A DNA stretch of 64,000 nucleotides from Actinomycetales bacterium (GTDB taxonomy: Bacteria > Actinomycetota > Actinomycetes > Actinomycetales > Dermatophilaceae), in NCBI GenBank assembly GCA_016710645.1, contig JADJVI010000059.1, positions 1 to 64,000 of the forward strand, written 5' to 3'. The position numbers and the translations under genes are program-made. Under the pieces are notes generated by a model, which saw nothing but the letters and a program-made list of their open reading frames with translations, had not been told where the DNA came from and did no database searches. Shown one piece after another: positions 53,292 through 61,748 of the stretch (the stretch's first letter is position 1; the number at the start of each line of letters is the position of its first letter).

Positions 53292-54548
53292 GTGACCACC
53301 GCTACCACCGTCATCCTTGTCATGGTCGTCGTCACGGCCCTGGCGTTTGACTTCACCAATGGGTTCCACGACACCGGCAACGCCATGGCGTCTTCCATCG
53401 CCACCGGCGCACTGTCTCCCAAGGCCGCTGTGACGCTCGCGGCCACTCTCGACCTCGTCGGAGCGCTCATCTCCGTCAAGGTCGCCCTCACCATCACCAA
53501 TGCGGTCATCGACGGCATCCAGCAGAAGAACGGCCTGCCCAACCCCGACTTCGTCGGCACCGAAGGCGGCAAGCACGGCACCTTGCTGTTGCTCGTCGTC
53601 CTCGCCGGCCTCGTCGGCGGCATCGTGTGGAACCTCTTCACTTGGCTGCTCGGTCTGCCCTCCTCCTCGTCGCACGCCCTGCTCGGCGGACTAGTCGGCG
53701 CGACGATCGCCGGCTTCGGGTTCAGCCAGGTCAACTGGCTCGGGCACTCCACCGAGAAGCTCGACGGAGTCGTCGGCAAGGTGCTGCTTCCCTCGCTCAT
53801 CTCCCCGGTGATCGCCTTCATCGTGGCTGCTGTCGGCACCCGGATCGTCTTCAAGCTCACCGAGAAGATGGGTGAGAAGTTCCGAGAGTCGCGCTTCCGC
53901 TGGGGCCAAGTCGGCTCGGCCTCGCTCGTGGCCCTCGCGCACGGCACCAACGACGCCCAAAAGACCATGGGTGTCATCACCCTGGCGCTCATTGCTGCCG
54001 GCGAGATCGACACCAATGCCGAGATCGGCATCCCGCTGTGGGTCAAGGTGTCTGCCGCCGTCGCCATCGCCCTCGGCACGTATCTCGGTGGGTGGCGCAT
54101 CATGCGCACCCTCGGCAAGGGCATCGTCGACATCAACGCCCCGCAGGGTTTTGCTGGCGACACCTCGACCGCCTCGGTCATCCTCGCCTCCAGCGGCCTG
54201 GGTTTCGCCCTGTCGACCACCCACGTCGCGTCCGGTTCGATCATGGGCGCCGGTGTCGGTCGCAAGGGCGCCGAGGTGCGCTGGTCGGTGGCCGGCCGCA
54301 TGGCCAGCGCTTGGGCCATCACCTTCCCGGCCGCTGCCGTCGTCGGTGGGCTGATGCTCAAGATCGGTGACGGGCTGCCCGGGCTACTCGGCCCGAGCGT
54401 CGTCATGCTCATCGTCATCGGCGTCTCGCTGCTGATCTGGGTGCGCTCGCGCAAGGACCCCGTCGACAAGCACAGCGTCGGCAAGGACTGGGACGCCGAG
54501 CCCGATGCCGCCCCCGTTGTCGAAGCCGCCCAACACGTCCACCACTGA
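53292..54548 (+). CDS. pitA: PiT-family phosphate transporter, copy B
   Basis: 418 residues, GTG start in the same context as copy A (GTGACCACCGC). Same signatures: ALAFDFTNGFHDTGNAMASS, GLPSSSSHALLGGLVGA, VALAHGTNDAQKTMGVITLA, STTHVASGSIMGAG. Differs mainly in the loop after helix 3 (NGLPNPDFVGTEGGKHGT) and the C-terminal tail. Product of a cassette duplication. Confidence 0.95.
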   Translation: MTTATTVILVMVVVTALAFDFTNGFHDTGNAMASSIATGALSPKAAVTLAATLDLVGALISVKVALTITNAVIDGIQQKNGLPNPDFVGTEGGKHGTLLLLVVLAGLVGGIVWNLFTWLLGLPSSSSHALLGGLVGATIAGFGFSQVNWLGHSTEKLDGVVGKVLLPSLISPVIAFIVAAVGTRIVFKLTEKMGEKFRESRFRWGQVGSASLVALAHGTNDAQKTMGVITLALIAAGEIDTNAEIGIPLWVKVSAAVAIALGTYLGGWRIMRTLGKGIVDINAPQGFAGDTSTASVILASSGLGFALSTTHVASGSIMGAGVGRKGAEVRWSVAGRMASAWAITFPAAAVVGGLMLKIGDGLPGLLGPSVVMLIVIGVSLLIWVRSRKDPVDKHSVGKDWDAEPDAAPVVEAAQHVHH

Positions 54549-54563
54549 TCCGGAGACCACACC

Positions 54564-54851
54564 ATGAACAACCTCATCATCGCCCTCGACGGCGCGTGGA
54601 AGGTCCTCGTCGCTGGACTCCTGTTGGGCGCGGGCATTCCCGCTCTCTACGCCCTGGCCGTCAACGGCCTGGCCATGGCCCAGGGCGGCGAAGCCTCCGG
54701 CAAGCCGGCCAATCCCGCCGGCAAGATCGTCGCGGGCGTGCTGCTGTTCATCATCCTGACCCTCGTCGCCTACGGCCTGGCCTGGCTCATCTTCACGAGC
54801 CTCGGCTTCAAGGTCGGCTTCAACGGTCCCTTCCCGACGTTCTCCAAGTGA
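54564..54851 (+). CDS. Small two-helix membrane protein of the PiT cassette, copy B
   Basis: 95 residues, 15 nt after PiT copy B. GAWKVLVAGLLLGAGIPALY, a short loop, and IVAGVLLFIILTLVAYGLAW. Paralogue of 52130-52432. Followed after 11 nt by the DUF3349 gene, so cassette B is a compact three-gene operon. Confidence 0.87.
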   Translation: MNNLIIALDGAWKVLVAGLLLGAGIPALYALAVNGLAMAQGGEASGKPANPAGKIVAGVLLFIILTLVAYGLAWLIFTSLGFKVGFNGPFPTFSK

Positions 54852-54862
54852 GGTAGTACCCC

Positions 54863-55189
54863 ATGTCCCCCCACTCCGAAGGCCCCGCCCGCCGTGTCCT
54901 CAACTGGCTCCGAGGCGGTCGGCCCGAGGGCATCGCCCAGGGCGACTACATCGCCCTCATGGGTGTCCTGCACCGCAAGTTGACGACGGCCGAGGTCGAG
55001 CATGTGGCGACGGCGTTGCTCGAAGAGGGCCACTACGACGACGACCTCATCACCCATGACGAGATCCACGACATGATCGCCGCCAAGGTTCACGAAGAGG
55101 CCACCGAAGAGGACATCGCTCGGGTGTCCGAGTTGTTGGCCAAGGCTGGCATCCACCTCGAAGCCGGGCTCCCCGGAGCCGACGCCTGA
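54863..55189 (+). CDS. DUF3349 protein, copy B
   Basis: 108 residues, same length as copy A: ARRVLNWLRGGRPEGIAQGD, YDDDLITHDEIHDMIAAKVH, KAGIHLEAGLPGADA. Ends cassette B, before a terminator like that of cassette A. Confidence 0.9.
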   Translation: MSPHSEGPARRVLNWLRGGRPEGIAQGDYIALMGVLHRKLTTAEVEHVATALLEEGHYDDDLITHDEIHDMIAAKVHEEATEEDIARVSELLAKAGIHLEAGLPGADA

Positions 55190-55219
55190 CGCGACGGTCA
55201 CCGCGCCGCGGCGCCGACG

Positions 55220-55253
55220 ACGAAGCCGCCCAGGAGCACCTGGGCGGCTTCGT
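55220..55253. terminator. Terminator of cassette B
   Basis: 15-bp stem ACGAAGCCGCCCAGG with a 4-nt loop; shares the GAAGCCGCCCAG stem with the cassette A terminator. Confidence 0.87.
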
Positions 55254-55311
55254 GTGTGTCGGGGGACGGTATGCCCGTGGCGTCTCACGGGCGTGGACGC
55301 GGCGTGGGCGC

Positions 55312-55599
55312 TTACAGGGTCAGACCCAGGCGGCGGGCGCTGCGCTGCCGCTGTCGGCTGGCTCGCATCCGGCGCAGTCGCTTGACGAGCATGGGATCGG
55401 CCTCCAGGGCAGCGGGGTTGTCGAGCAGCCCGTTGAGCACCTGGTAGTAGCGCGTGGCGCTCATGTCGAACAGTTCCTTGATGGCCTGCTCCTTGGCACC
55501 CGCGTACTTCCACCAGTGCCGCTCGAACGCGAGCACCTCGCGGTCGCGCTCGGTCAAGGTCGCACCCGGCGCCTCGAGCCGCGCTGCCGTGTCAGCCAT
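55312..55599 (-). CDS. DUF3263 protein
   Basis: 95 residues from the ATG with SD GGAGGG (55599). Helical HTH-like core: LTERDREVLAFERHWWKYAG, AKEQAIKELFDMSATRYYQV, then a basic tail (RRMRASRQRQRSARR). Actinobacterial DUF3263 family, probably DNA-binding. Function unknown. Confidence 0.87.
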   Translation of the reverse strand: MADTAARLEAPGATLTERDREVLAFERHWWKYAGAKEQAIKELFDMSATRYYQVLNGLLDNPAALEADPMLVKRLRRMRASRQRQRSARRLGLTL

Positions 55600-55877
55600 C
55601 AATCCCTCCATACCCGCATGTCTGACAGCCACTATAGGCGGGGAATCACACCTGTGTCATTCATCCCCGTGGCGGCTGGGCCGACTGTGACGACAGTGAC
55701 CAATGAGGTGCATGAGGTATGCCGTGTGGTCACCTCCGCGGCTCCGCGGTTGGTTGAGCGGGGCGCCCGGGTGCGCCTATGGGTGTCATCAGATCGACAA
55801 GCTGGACTGTTGCAAAGTTGTCCGCGATTTTGGCTATTCGTCTTGCATTCGGACACGTGTATGAGTACACTAAGACC

Positions 55878-57512
55878 ATGACGATCACTCACCTCGACCC
55901 ACAGCCAGGCGGCGGTATGCCGTCCGGCCGGGTCCCGGGTGAGGAGCGGGTGCAGCCGGGGGTGGTGGGGCTGTCGACGGCGGTGGTGCATGCGATGTTC
56001 GATGGGATCCACGCCCAGCTGGCCGCGGATGGCGGGGTGCTGGTCTCGTCGGCGGACATCCACGAGGTCGACCGGATCGTGCGCCGGGCTGAGGCGTTGC
56101 GGTTGGCGTTGGTGGCCAAGGCCGATGCTCAGCAGGCGCACCGGCGGTTCGGGCATTCTTCGACGTCGGCGTGGGTTGCTGCGACGACCCGTAGTGGAGG
56201 TGCCAGCGCGCAGCGTGACGTTGTGCTGGCGACGGCGTTGGCGGACGGGTTGGACCTCACCCGGGAGGCGTTCGAGGCTGGTGAGGTCTCGGTGTCGAAT
56301 GTCGGGATCGTTGTGCGGACCATGAACAAGCTGCCCACGACCCTGTCGCCGGTGGAGCGGGAGAAGGTCCACACCTGCCTGGTGCGCGATGCGAAGCAGC
56401 TGAACCCGGGGAAGTTCGACCGGGCAGCGAAGGTCGCGTTGGCTGCTGCGGAGAAGACCGCCGCTGACGTCGCTGATCATCTCGAAGCGCAGTTGTTGGA
56501 TGAGGAACGGCGGGCGTATCGGTCTTCGACGGTGACCCTGCGTGACCTGGGCAACGGCGCCACCGAGTTGCGGGCGCTGCTGCCGACCACGGTGGCGGGG
56601 ATCCTGCGGAAGGTGTTGCAGTCGATGACCGCACCCCGGCGTGACCACCTGCGCCACGCCGCGGAGAAGGCCCTGGCCGACGGGCAGACACCGGCCGGGT
56701 GTTTCACCGATGGTTCGGTCGCGGCTGACCTGCTGCGCGCCACCGGCACCGACGAGCACTCGCCATTCGGGACTGTCGGGGCGGGGACGACCGGTACGAC
56801 CGGCGGACATGGGCGCGCGGCATTCGGGACAGCCGCCGCCGGGACGACCGGGACGACGGGCGCTAGCGGACACCGGGTTGAGGGGCGGAACGCGGACTGG
56901 GCCGACATCGACTGGGCCCAACGCCGCGGCCGAGCGCTCACCGAACTCATCGAGCACTTGGACACCGAGAAACTCACCGGGAAAGTCGCCTCCACCGTCA
57001 TCGTCACCATGACCGCCGAACAAGTCCTCGGCGCTGCGAAAGCCGCGCAACTGCAAGCCACTGTCCATGAGCTGACCGGGACCCTCCTCGAACTGAGTCC
57101 CTCCAGTGCAGCAGCCACGACCGACACCGGACACCTCATGTCCGCCAGCGCCGCCAGGCGGATCGCCTGCGCCGCCGACATCATCCCGGCCGTCCTCGGC
57201 GGGCCGAGTCAGATCCTCGACCTGGGCAGACAGAACCGGTTCTTCAACGACCACCAACGCACCGCCCTAGCCACCCTCTACGAAACCTGCGCCGCGGCAG
57301 ACTGCGACCGACCGTACGCCTGGTCCGAGCTACACCACGAAGACCCCTGGTCCAAGGGCGGACTCACCGACCTCGACAAAGCGATCCCGTTATGTGGTTA
57401 CCACCACCGGAAGATGCATGACCCCGGCTATCACCACCAGATCACCCGAGACGCACACGCACACGAGAACGGCGCGGGGGCGAAGACCGTCCACTTCACG
57501 CTGAGGACATAG
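55878..57512 (+). CDS. DUF222 / HNH endonuclease domain protein (13E12-like)
   Basis: 544 residues from the ATG at 55878. DUF222 helical region (residues about 30-240), a Gly/Thr-rich variable insert about 295-335 with the direct repeat GTTGTTG, and a C-terminal HNH motif: CAAADCDRPYAWSELHHEDP, WSKGGLTDLDKAIPLCGYHH. Resembles the repeated 13E12 family of mycobacteria, often present in many copies. An A+T-richer upstream region (55780-55877) likely holds the promoter. Its 3' end is tandemly duplicated. Confidence 0.9.
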   Translation: MTITHLDPQPGGGMPSGRVPGEERVQPGVVGLSTAVVHAMFDGIHAQLAADGGVLVSSADIHEVDRIVRRAEALRLALVAKADAQQAHRRFGHSSTSAWVAATTRSGGASAQRDVVLATALADGLDLTREAFEAGEVSVSNVGIVVRTMNKLPTTLSPVEREKVHTCLVRDAKQLNPGKFDRAAKVALAAAEKTAADVADHLEAQLLDEERRAYRSSTVTLRDLGNGATELRALLPTTVAGILRKVLQSMTAPRRDHLRHAAEKALADGQTPAGCFTDGSVAADLLRATGTDEHSPFGTVGAGTTGTTGGHGRAAFGTAAAGTTGTTGASGHRVEGRNADWADIDWAQRRGRALTELIEHLDTEKLTGKVASTVIVTMTAEQVLGAAKAAQLQATVHELTGTLLELSPSSAAATTDTGHLMSASAARRIACAADIIPAVLGGPSQILDLGRQNRFFNDHQRTALATLYETCAAADCDRPYAWSELHHEDPWSKGGLTDLDKAIPLCGYHHRKMHDPGYHHQITRDAHAHENGAGAKTVHFTLRT

Positions 57513-57603
57513 ACGACCTCCGCGTCGGGGGCGAAGACCGTCCACTTCACGCTGAGGGCATGAACGCCGCTGCGTGGGCGAAGACTGCCCGCTTCCGCGT
57601 GAG
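57476..57603 (+). repeat. Tandem duplication of the HNH gene 3' end
   Basis: CGAAGACCGTCCACTTCACG and the following CTGAGG occur at 57481-57506 (inside the gene) and 57532-57557, 51 bp later, then in a decayed third copy from 57579. The first copy includes the last codons and stop. Confidence 0.85.
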
Positions 57604-57670
57604 CGCCTGACCGCGCCATGAGGCGAGGAGCGTCGACCGGCCGACCCGCGGCCGCGTCGCCTTTGGCGCC

Positions 57671-58339
57671 TCAGTCTCTCGGCAGCAGGAGGGCGTGAAG
57701 GTCCGGCATGGTCGGGGCGACGGCATACGGGTCGGCGGCCTCGATGGCAGCCCGCTCCCCCGCTCCCCAGAGCACCCCGATCCCCTGCATGCGCGCCGCT
57801 CGGGCCGCGAGCATGTCGACCGCGGCGTCCCCGACATAGGCGGCACTCTCGACCGACCCTCCCGCTCGACCGAGGGCGAGCAGCAGCGGCGCCGGGTCGG
57901 GCTTGTGGACCGGGGTGTCCTCCATCGTCACGAGGACGGGGACCAGCTCAGTGAGGCCGCAACGTTCGAGCGCTAGCAGGGCCGGGTCGCGCCGCTTGGA
58001 GGTGGCCACGGCCACGCCGACCCCCGCCGCGTGCAGTCCCCGCAGCAGGTCGTCGGCACCGGCATACAGGCGGATGAGGTGCGGGTGCGCTTCGTTCCAC
58101 TCGGTGTAGCTGTCAAAGAGCGCGTCCGCCTTCGCGGCGTCGACCTCACGCCAACACTCGATGAGTGGGCGGCCGATGAAGGCCAACACCCGCCGCTCAT
58201 CCAACTCATGCCCGAGCACCTCGCGGGCCGCGTGCTGATAGGACGCGACGATGAGCCCGATCGTGTCGACCAACGTGCCGTCCAGATCGAAGACAACGGT
58301 GGACCAGGGCGACGAGCCAGGTGGCGACACGGACGGCAT
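57671..58339 (-). CDS. HAD-family phosphatase (PpaX/Gph-like)
   Basis: 222 residues. HAD motif I VVFDLDGTLVDT, motif II VAVATSKRRD, motif III lysine in TPVHKPDPAPL, motif IV YVGDAAVDMLAA. C1-type cap domain between I and II. Likely phosphoglycolate phosphatase or pyrophosphatase-like; substrate open. Confidence 0.9.
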   Translation of the reverse strand: MPSVSPPGSSPWSTVVFDLDGTLVDTIGLIVASYQHAAREVLGHELDERRVLAFIGRPLIECWREVDAAKADALFDSYTEWNEAHPHLIRLYAGADDLLRGLHAAGVGVAVATSKRRDPALLALERCGLTELVPVLVTMEDTPVHKPDPAPLLLALGRAGGSVESAAYVGDAAVDMLAARAARMQGIGVLWGAGERAAIEAADPYAVAPTMPDLHALLLPRD

Positions 58340-58421
58340 ACGGTCAGCTTAGGCGCGCCACACCCGCCGTCAGGCCGCTCGGATCGGCGTGCGGCGGGAG
58401 CGGCCACAGGCACGGCCGAGG

Positions 58422-58901
58422 CTAGCGACCCGTCGGCGCGGCGTCGGCGTCCGCACTGGTGACCCACGGCGTGCCGACCCGGAAGACCCGCGCCAGAGCC
58501 GTCGCGATGTGGCGGCCGTCGGGGTACTTCTCGCCGAAGGCATGAACGTCGATGCGGTAGACCGCGGTGCGCCCGGTGCGGTTGATCTCGACGCCCTCGC
58601 AGACCATCGTGTCGCCGAGCGACCCGGCGTTGAGGAACTCGGTGTGCACGTCCTGCGCGACAGCGAGAGTGCCGTGGCTGTTACTCACCGCGGCGTGGAC
58701 GACATCGACCAGCGCCATCATCACGCCGCCGTGCGCGGTGCCGGGGGCATTGAGTAGCCGCTCGGTGACGAGCATGGTGGCGCGGGCATACCCGGCCCGG
58801 ATCGACTCGAAGCGGATCCCCAGGAAGTCGGCGACCGGGTCGGTGGCGAGCATGGCGGCCAGCGCGGGGTCGATGGGCTCGAAGCGGCTTTCGTCGGTCA
58901 T
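58422..58901 (-). CDS. Hotdog-fold thioesterase, PaaI-like
   Basis: 159 residues from the ATG at 58901. Catalytic-region signature NAPGTAHGGVMMALVDVVHA, preceded by FLGIRFESIRAGYARATMLV. Acyl-CoA thioesterase fold; typical PaaI length. Substrate unknown. Confidence 0.88.
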   Translation of the reverse strand: MTDESRFEPIDPALAAMLATDPVADFLGIRFESIRAGYARATMLVTERLLNAPGTAHGGVMMALVDVVHAAVSNSHGTLAVAQDVHTEFLNAGSLGDTMVCEGVEINRTGRTAVYRIDVHAFGEKYPDGRHIATALARVFRVGTPWVTSADADAAPTGR

Positions 58902-59072
58902 GTCCCGAGCATAGGGACCACCCCCGGGCAAGTATGCCGTGCCCCTGCCCCGTGCCCCCGCGTGCCCCTGCTCCCAGCGTCGGTCGGCCCGGTGTCACGA
59001 AACCCTGTCGCATACCGGCTAACGCGGGGTAGCCTCCTCCCACTCGGGGCACGACCAATCAAGGGGAACCAC

Positions 59073-60095
59073 ATGACCTCACGCACCCGTCGACGCGTGC
59101 TTACCAGCACCCTGTCGGCCGCGGCCTTGGGGCTCGGCCTGCTCACCAGCGCCGGAGCCACCGCAGTCGCTACAGCCAATGCCGCCGCCCCCGCACCGGC
59201 CCGCGTCGCCTCCCCGGCGGTTCAGGCGTGCGAGGACAGCACGGCATACCCGAGCTTGTCGATTCTGTCCGCCGCGTCTGACGCATCCTCGGGGGCCCGC
59301 GTGCGCGACGGCGCGACCGCCAAGGAGCCCAAGCTCTATCCCGACAACCAGGCCAACGCCTATGGCGCGCTCAAGGCGAGTCCGCGGATGGCCAACGGCT
59401 CGGTGACCATCCCCACCGTGTTCCACGTCATCTCCGACCATGCCCTGTCGACCGCGGAGACCGCGCGCTGGGAGGGCATGATCGCAGCCCAGATGCAGGT
59501 GCTCAACGACTCCTTCGCGGGCCGCACGGCAGGGGTCGCGTCCGACTCGCCCTTCCGTTTCGGGCTCACCAAGATCACCTGGACGGTCAACGCCACCTGG
59601 TATGCCGTGACGCCCGGCAAGGTGGAGCGCGACATGAAAGCGGCTCTCTACGAAGGTGATTCGCGCACTCTCAATGTCTACACCGCCAACATCGGCGACG
59701 GCCTGCTCGGCTGGTCGTACTTCCCCAAGGGCTACAACAACGGCCGCGATTACATCGACGGCGTCGTCATGCTCGACGAGTCGATGCCCGGCGGCACCGT
59801 GCCTCGCTACAACCTTGGCGACACCCTGACCCACGAGGTGGGGCACTGGATGATGCTCGAGCACACCTTCGCTCACGGGTGTGCGTCCTCGGGCGACTGG
59901 GTCGAGGACACCCCCAAGGAAGCCCAGCCGCAGTTCGGCTGCCCCGAGGGTGCCGACTCGTGCCTGGCGCCGGGGCTCGACCCGATCCACAACTTCATGG
60001 ACTACTCGGTCGACGCGTGCATGGACCACTTCACGCCAGGCCAGGTCAAGCGGATGAACGACGCCTGGATCGCCTTCCGCGACCCGACGAAGTAG
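59073..60095 (+). CDS. Secreted metzincin (M43/pappalysin-like) zinc protease
   Basis: 340 residues, SD AAGGGGA. Signal peptide (TSRTRRRVLTSTLSAAALGL, cleavage near ANAAA). Zinc motif LTHEVGHWMMLEHTF (HExxHxxxxxH) with Met-turn FMDYSVDACM, and paired cysteines (HGCASSG, FGCPEGADSCL). Matches bacterial M43B cytophagalysin-like enzymes such as snapalysin relatives. An extracellular protease; ends at a strong terminator. Confidence 0.92.
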   Translation: MTSRTRRRVLTSTLSAAALGLGLLTSAGATAVATANAAAPAPARVASPAVQACEDSTAYPSLSILSAASDASSGARVRDGATAKEPKLYPDNQANAYGALKASPRMANGSVTIPTVFHVISDHALSTAETARWEGMIAAQMQVLNDSFAGRTAGVASDSPFRFGLTKITWTVNATWYAVTPGKVERDMKAALYEGDSRTLNVYTANIGDGLLGWSYFPKGYNNGRDYIDGVVMLDESMPGGTVPRYNLGDTLTHEVGHWMMLEHTFAHGCASSGDWVEDTPKEAQPQFGCPEGADSCLAPGLDPIHNFMDYSVDACMDHFTPGQVKRMNDAWIAFRDPTK

Positions 60096-60126
60096 CGCTT
60101 GGCCGCGCTTGACTGCACTGCCATCG

Positions 60127-60157
60127 GGGCGCCCGGCGAGAGGTTCGCCGGGCGCCC
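60127..60157 (+). terminator. Metalloprotease gene terminator
   Basis: 13-bp perfect stem GGGCGCCCGGCGA with a 5-nt loop. Confidence 0.88.
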
Positions 60158-60198
60158 TCGGGTTCAGGGCACGACCAGAGCGGGGCTAAGTTGGCGGG

Positions 60199-60876
60199 GT
60201 GAGCCCACGCCCGTTGACCGACCTGGTGCACCCGTCCTGGGCCGGCGTGCTGAGCGGGCAAGCGGCCACCCTCGCTCGGCTGGGCGAGTTCCTCCGAGAG
60301 GAGATCGCGTCGGGGCGCGGCTACCTGCCGGCCGGAGAGCACGTGCTGCGGGCCTTCGCGCAACCCCTGGACGACGTGCGGGTGCTCATCGTCGGCCAAG
60401 ACCCCTACCCCACGCCCGGCCACCCGGTCGGCCTGAGCTTCTCGGTCGCCGCCGACGTCGCTCCGATTCCCCGCAGCTTGGCCAATATCTACCAAGAGCT
60501 CGGCACTGACCTCGGCCTGCCTCGACCGAGCACCGGCGACCTCAGCCCATGGGCCGATCGAGGGGTGCTGCTGCTCAACCGGGTGCTCACGGTCGGCCCC
60601 GGCAAGCCGGGCAGCCACCGCGGCCGAGGCTGGGAGGACCTCACAGCCGCGGCGATCGCAGGTCTGGTCGCTCGCGGAGGTCCACTCGTCGCCATCCTCT
60701 GGGGGCGTGATGCCCGCAACCTCGCACCCGCCCTCGGGGACATCCCCCGGATCGAGAGCGCCCACCCGTCGCCGCTGTCGGCCCACTCGGGATTCTTCGG
60801 CAGCCGACCCTTCTCCCGCGCCAACGCCGCGCTCGTCGCCCAAGGCGCCACCCCCATCGATTGGAGCCTGTCGTGA
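60199..60876 (+). CDS. ung: Uracil-DNA glycosylase, family 1
   Basis: 225 residues, GTG start. Catalytic Asp in VLIVGQDPYPTPGHPVGLSF, and the C-terminal HPSPLSAHSGFFGSRPFS. Removes uracil from DNA. Its stop overlaps the next start (GTGA), so it is coupled to an SGNH hydrolase gene. Confidence 0.95.
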   Translation: MSPRPLTDLVHPSWAGVLSGQAATLARLGEFLREEIASGRGYLPAGEHVLRAFAQPLDDVRVLIVGQDPYPTPGHPVGLSFSVAADVAPIPRSLANIYQELGTDLGLPRPSTGDLSPWADRGVLLLNRVLTVGPGKPGSHRGRGWEDLTAAAIAGLVARGGPLVAILWGRDARNLAPALGDIPRIESAHPSPLSAHSGFFGSRPFSRANAALVAQGATPIDWSLS

Positions 60877-61727
60877 CCACCGCACCGGTCCACCAGATCT
60901 GGGAGCGCTACGTCGCCATCGGCGATTCGTTCAGCGAGGGGATGTGCGACCCACTCGCGGCGCCGGGCACGGCATACGTGGGCTCTGGAGGGCCGTTGCC
61001 GGACGGAGTGCAGCGGTATGCCGGGTGGACCGACCGGCTCGCGGTCGCCCTCGACGCGGCCGCCCAGGCGCAGGGCAGCCGCACCCGCTATGCCAACCTC
61101 GCCGTGCGCGGGCGCCTGCTCGCCGACATCGTCGGGCCGCAGGTGCAGGCGGCGATCGCGTTGGAGCCCGATCTCGTGAGCATCGTGGGTGGCGGCAACG
61201 ACATCCTGCGCTCGGCGGCCGACATCGATGCGCTGGCCGACCAGCTCGAGACCGCCGTGGCAACGCTGCGCGAGACCGGTGCCGATGTGCTCATGGCCAC
61301 TCCGATGGACCCGCGCGAGGCGCCGGTCATGAAGTACACCCGTGGGCGTGCTGCGGCCTATGCCGCCAACATCTGGACCATCGCCAACCGGCACGGAGCG
61401 CACGTCATCGACCAGTGGACGATGGCGGCCTTGCGCGACTGGCGGCTGTGGGCACCCGACCGGATCCACCTCAACGCCGAAGGGCACCGCCGCATCGCGT
61501 TGCATGCCCTGCACGCCCTCGGCCACCACACCGACCAGGCCGACTGGCGAACTCCGTTGCCGGACAAGCGACTTCCCACGGGACGCGACGCCATCGTCGG
61601 CGACGCACAGTGGGTCAGAGACCACGTCACGCCGTGGCTGCGCCGCCGGATGCGTGGCGAATCCTCCGGCGACCGGCTGCCCCCCAAGCAGCCCCAGCTC
61701 GAGTTGCCTCAGCGCACCTGGGCTTGA
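60873..61727 (+). CDS. SGNH/GDSL-family hydrolase
   Basis: 284 residues, GTG overlapping the ung stop. Block I YVAIGDSFSEGMCDP (catalytic Ser), block II Gly in NLAVRGRLL, block III VGGGNDILR, block V DRIHLNAEGHRRIA (Asp/His). No signal peptide, so a cytosolic esterase/lipase-like enzyme. C-terminal 80 residues are an unusual extension rich in Arg/Pro. Confidence 0.9.
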   Translation: MTTAPVHQIWERYVAIGDSFSEGMCDPLAAPGTAYVGSGGPLPDGVQRYAGWTDRLAVALDAAAQAQGSRTRYANLAVRGRLLADIVGPQVQAAIALEPDLVSIVGGGNDILRSAADIDALADQLETAVATLRETGADVLMATPMDPREAPVMKYTRGRAAAYAANIWTIANRHGAHVIDQWTMAALRDWRLWAPDRIHLNAEGHRRIALHALHALGHHTDQADWRTPLPDKRLPTGRDAIVGDAQWVRDHVTPWLRRRMRGESSGDRLPPKQPQLELPQRTWA

Positions 61728-61748
61728 GGACGTCAAGGCCTGAGTCCG

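Noticed and set aside
55632..57257. Minus-strand open frame of 541 codons
   Set aside because: Antisense shadow of the DUF222-HNH gene, with no recognisable domain.
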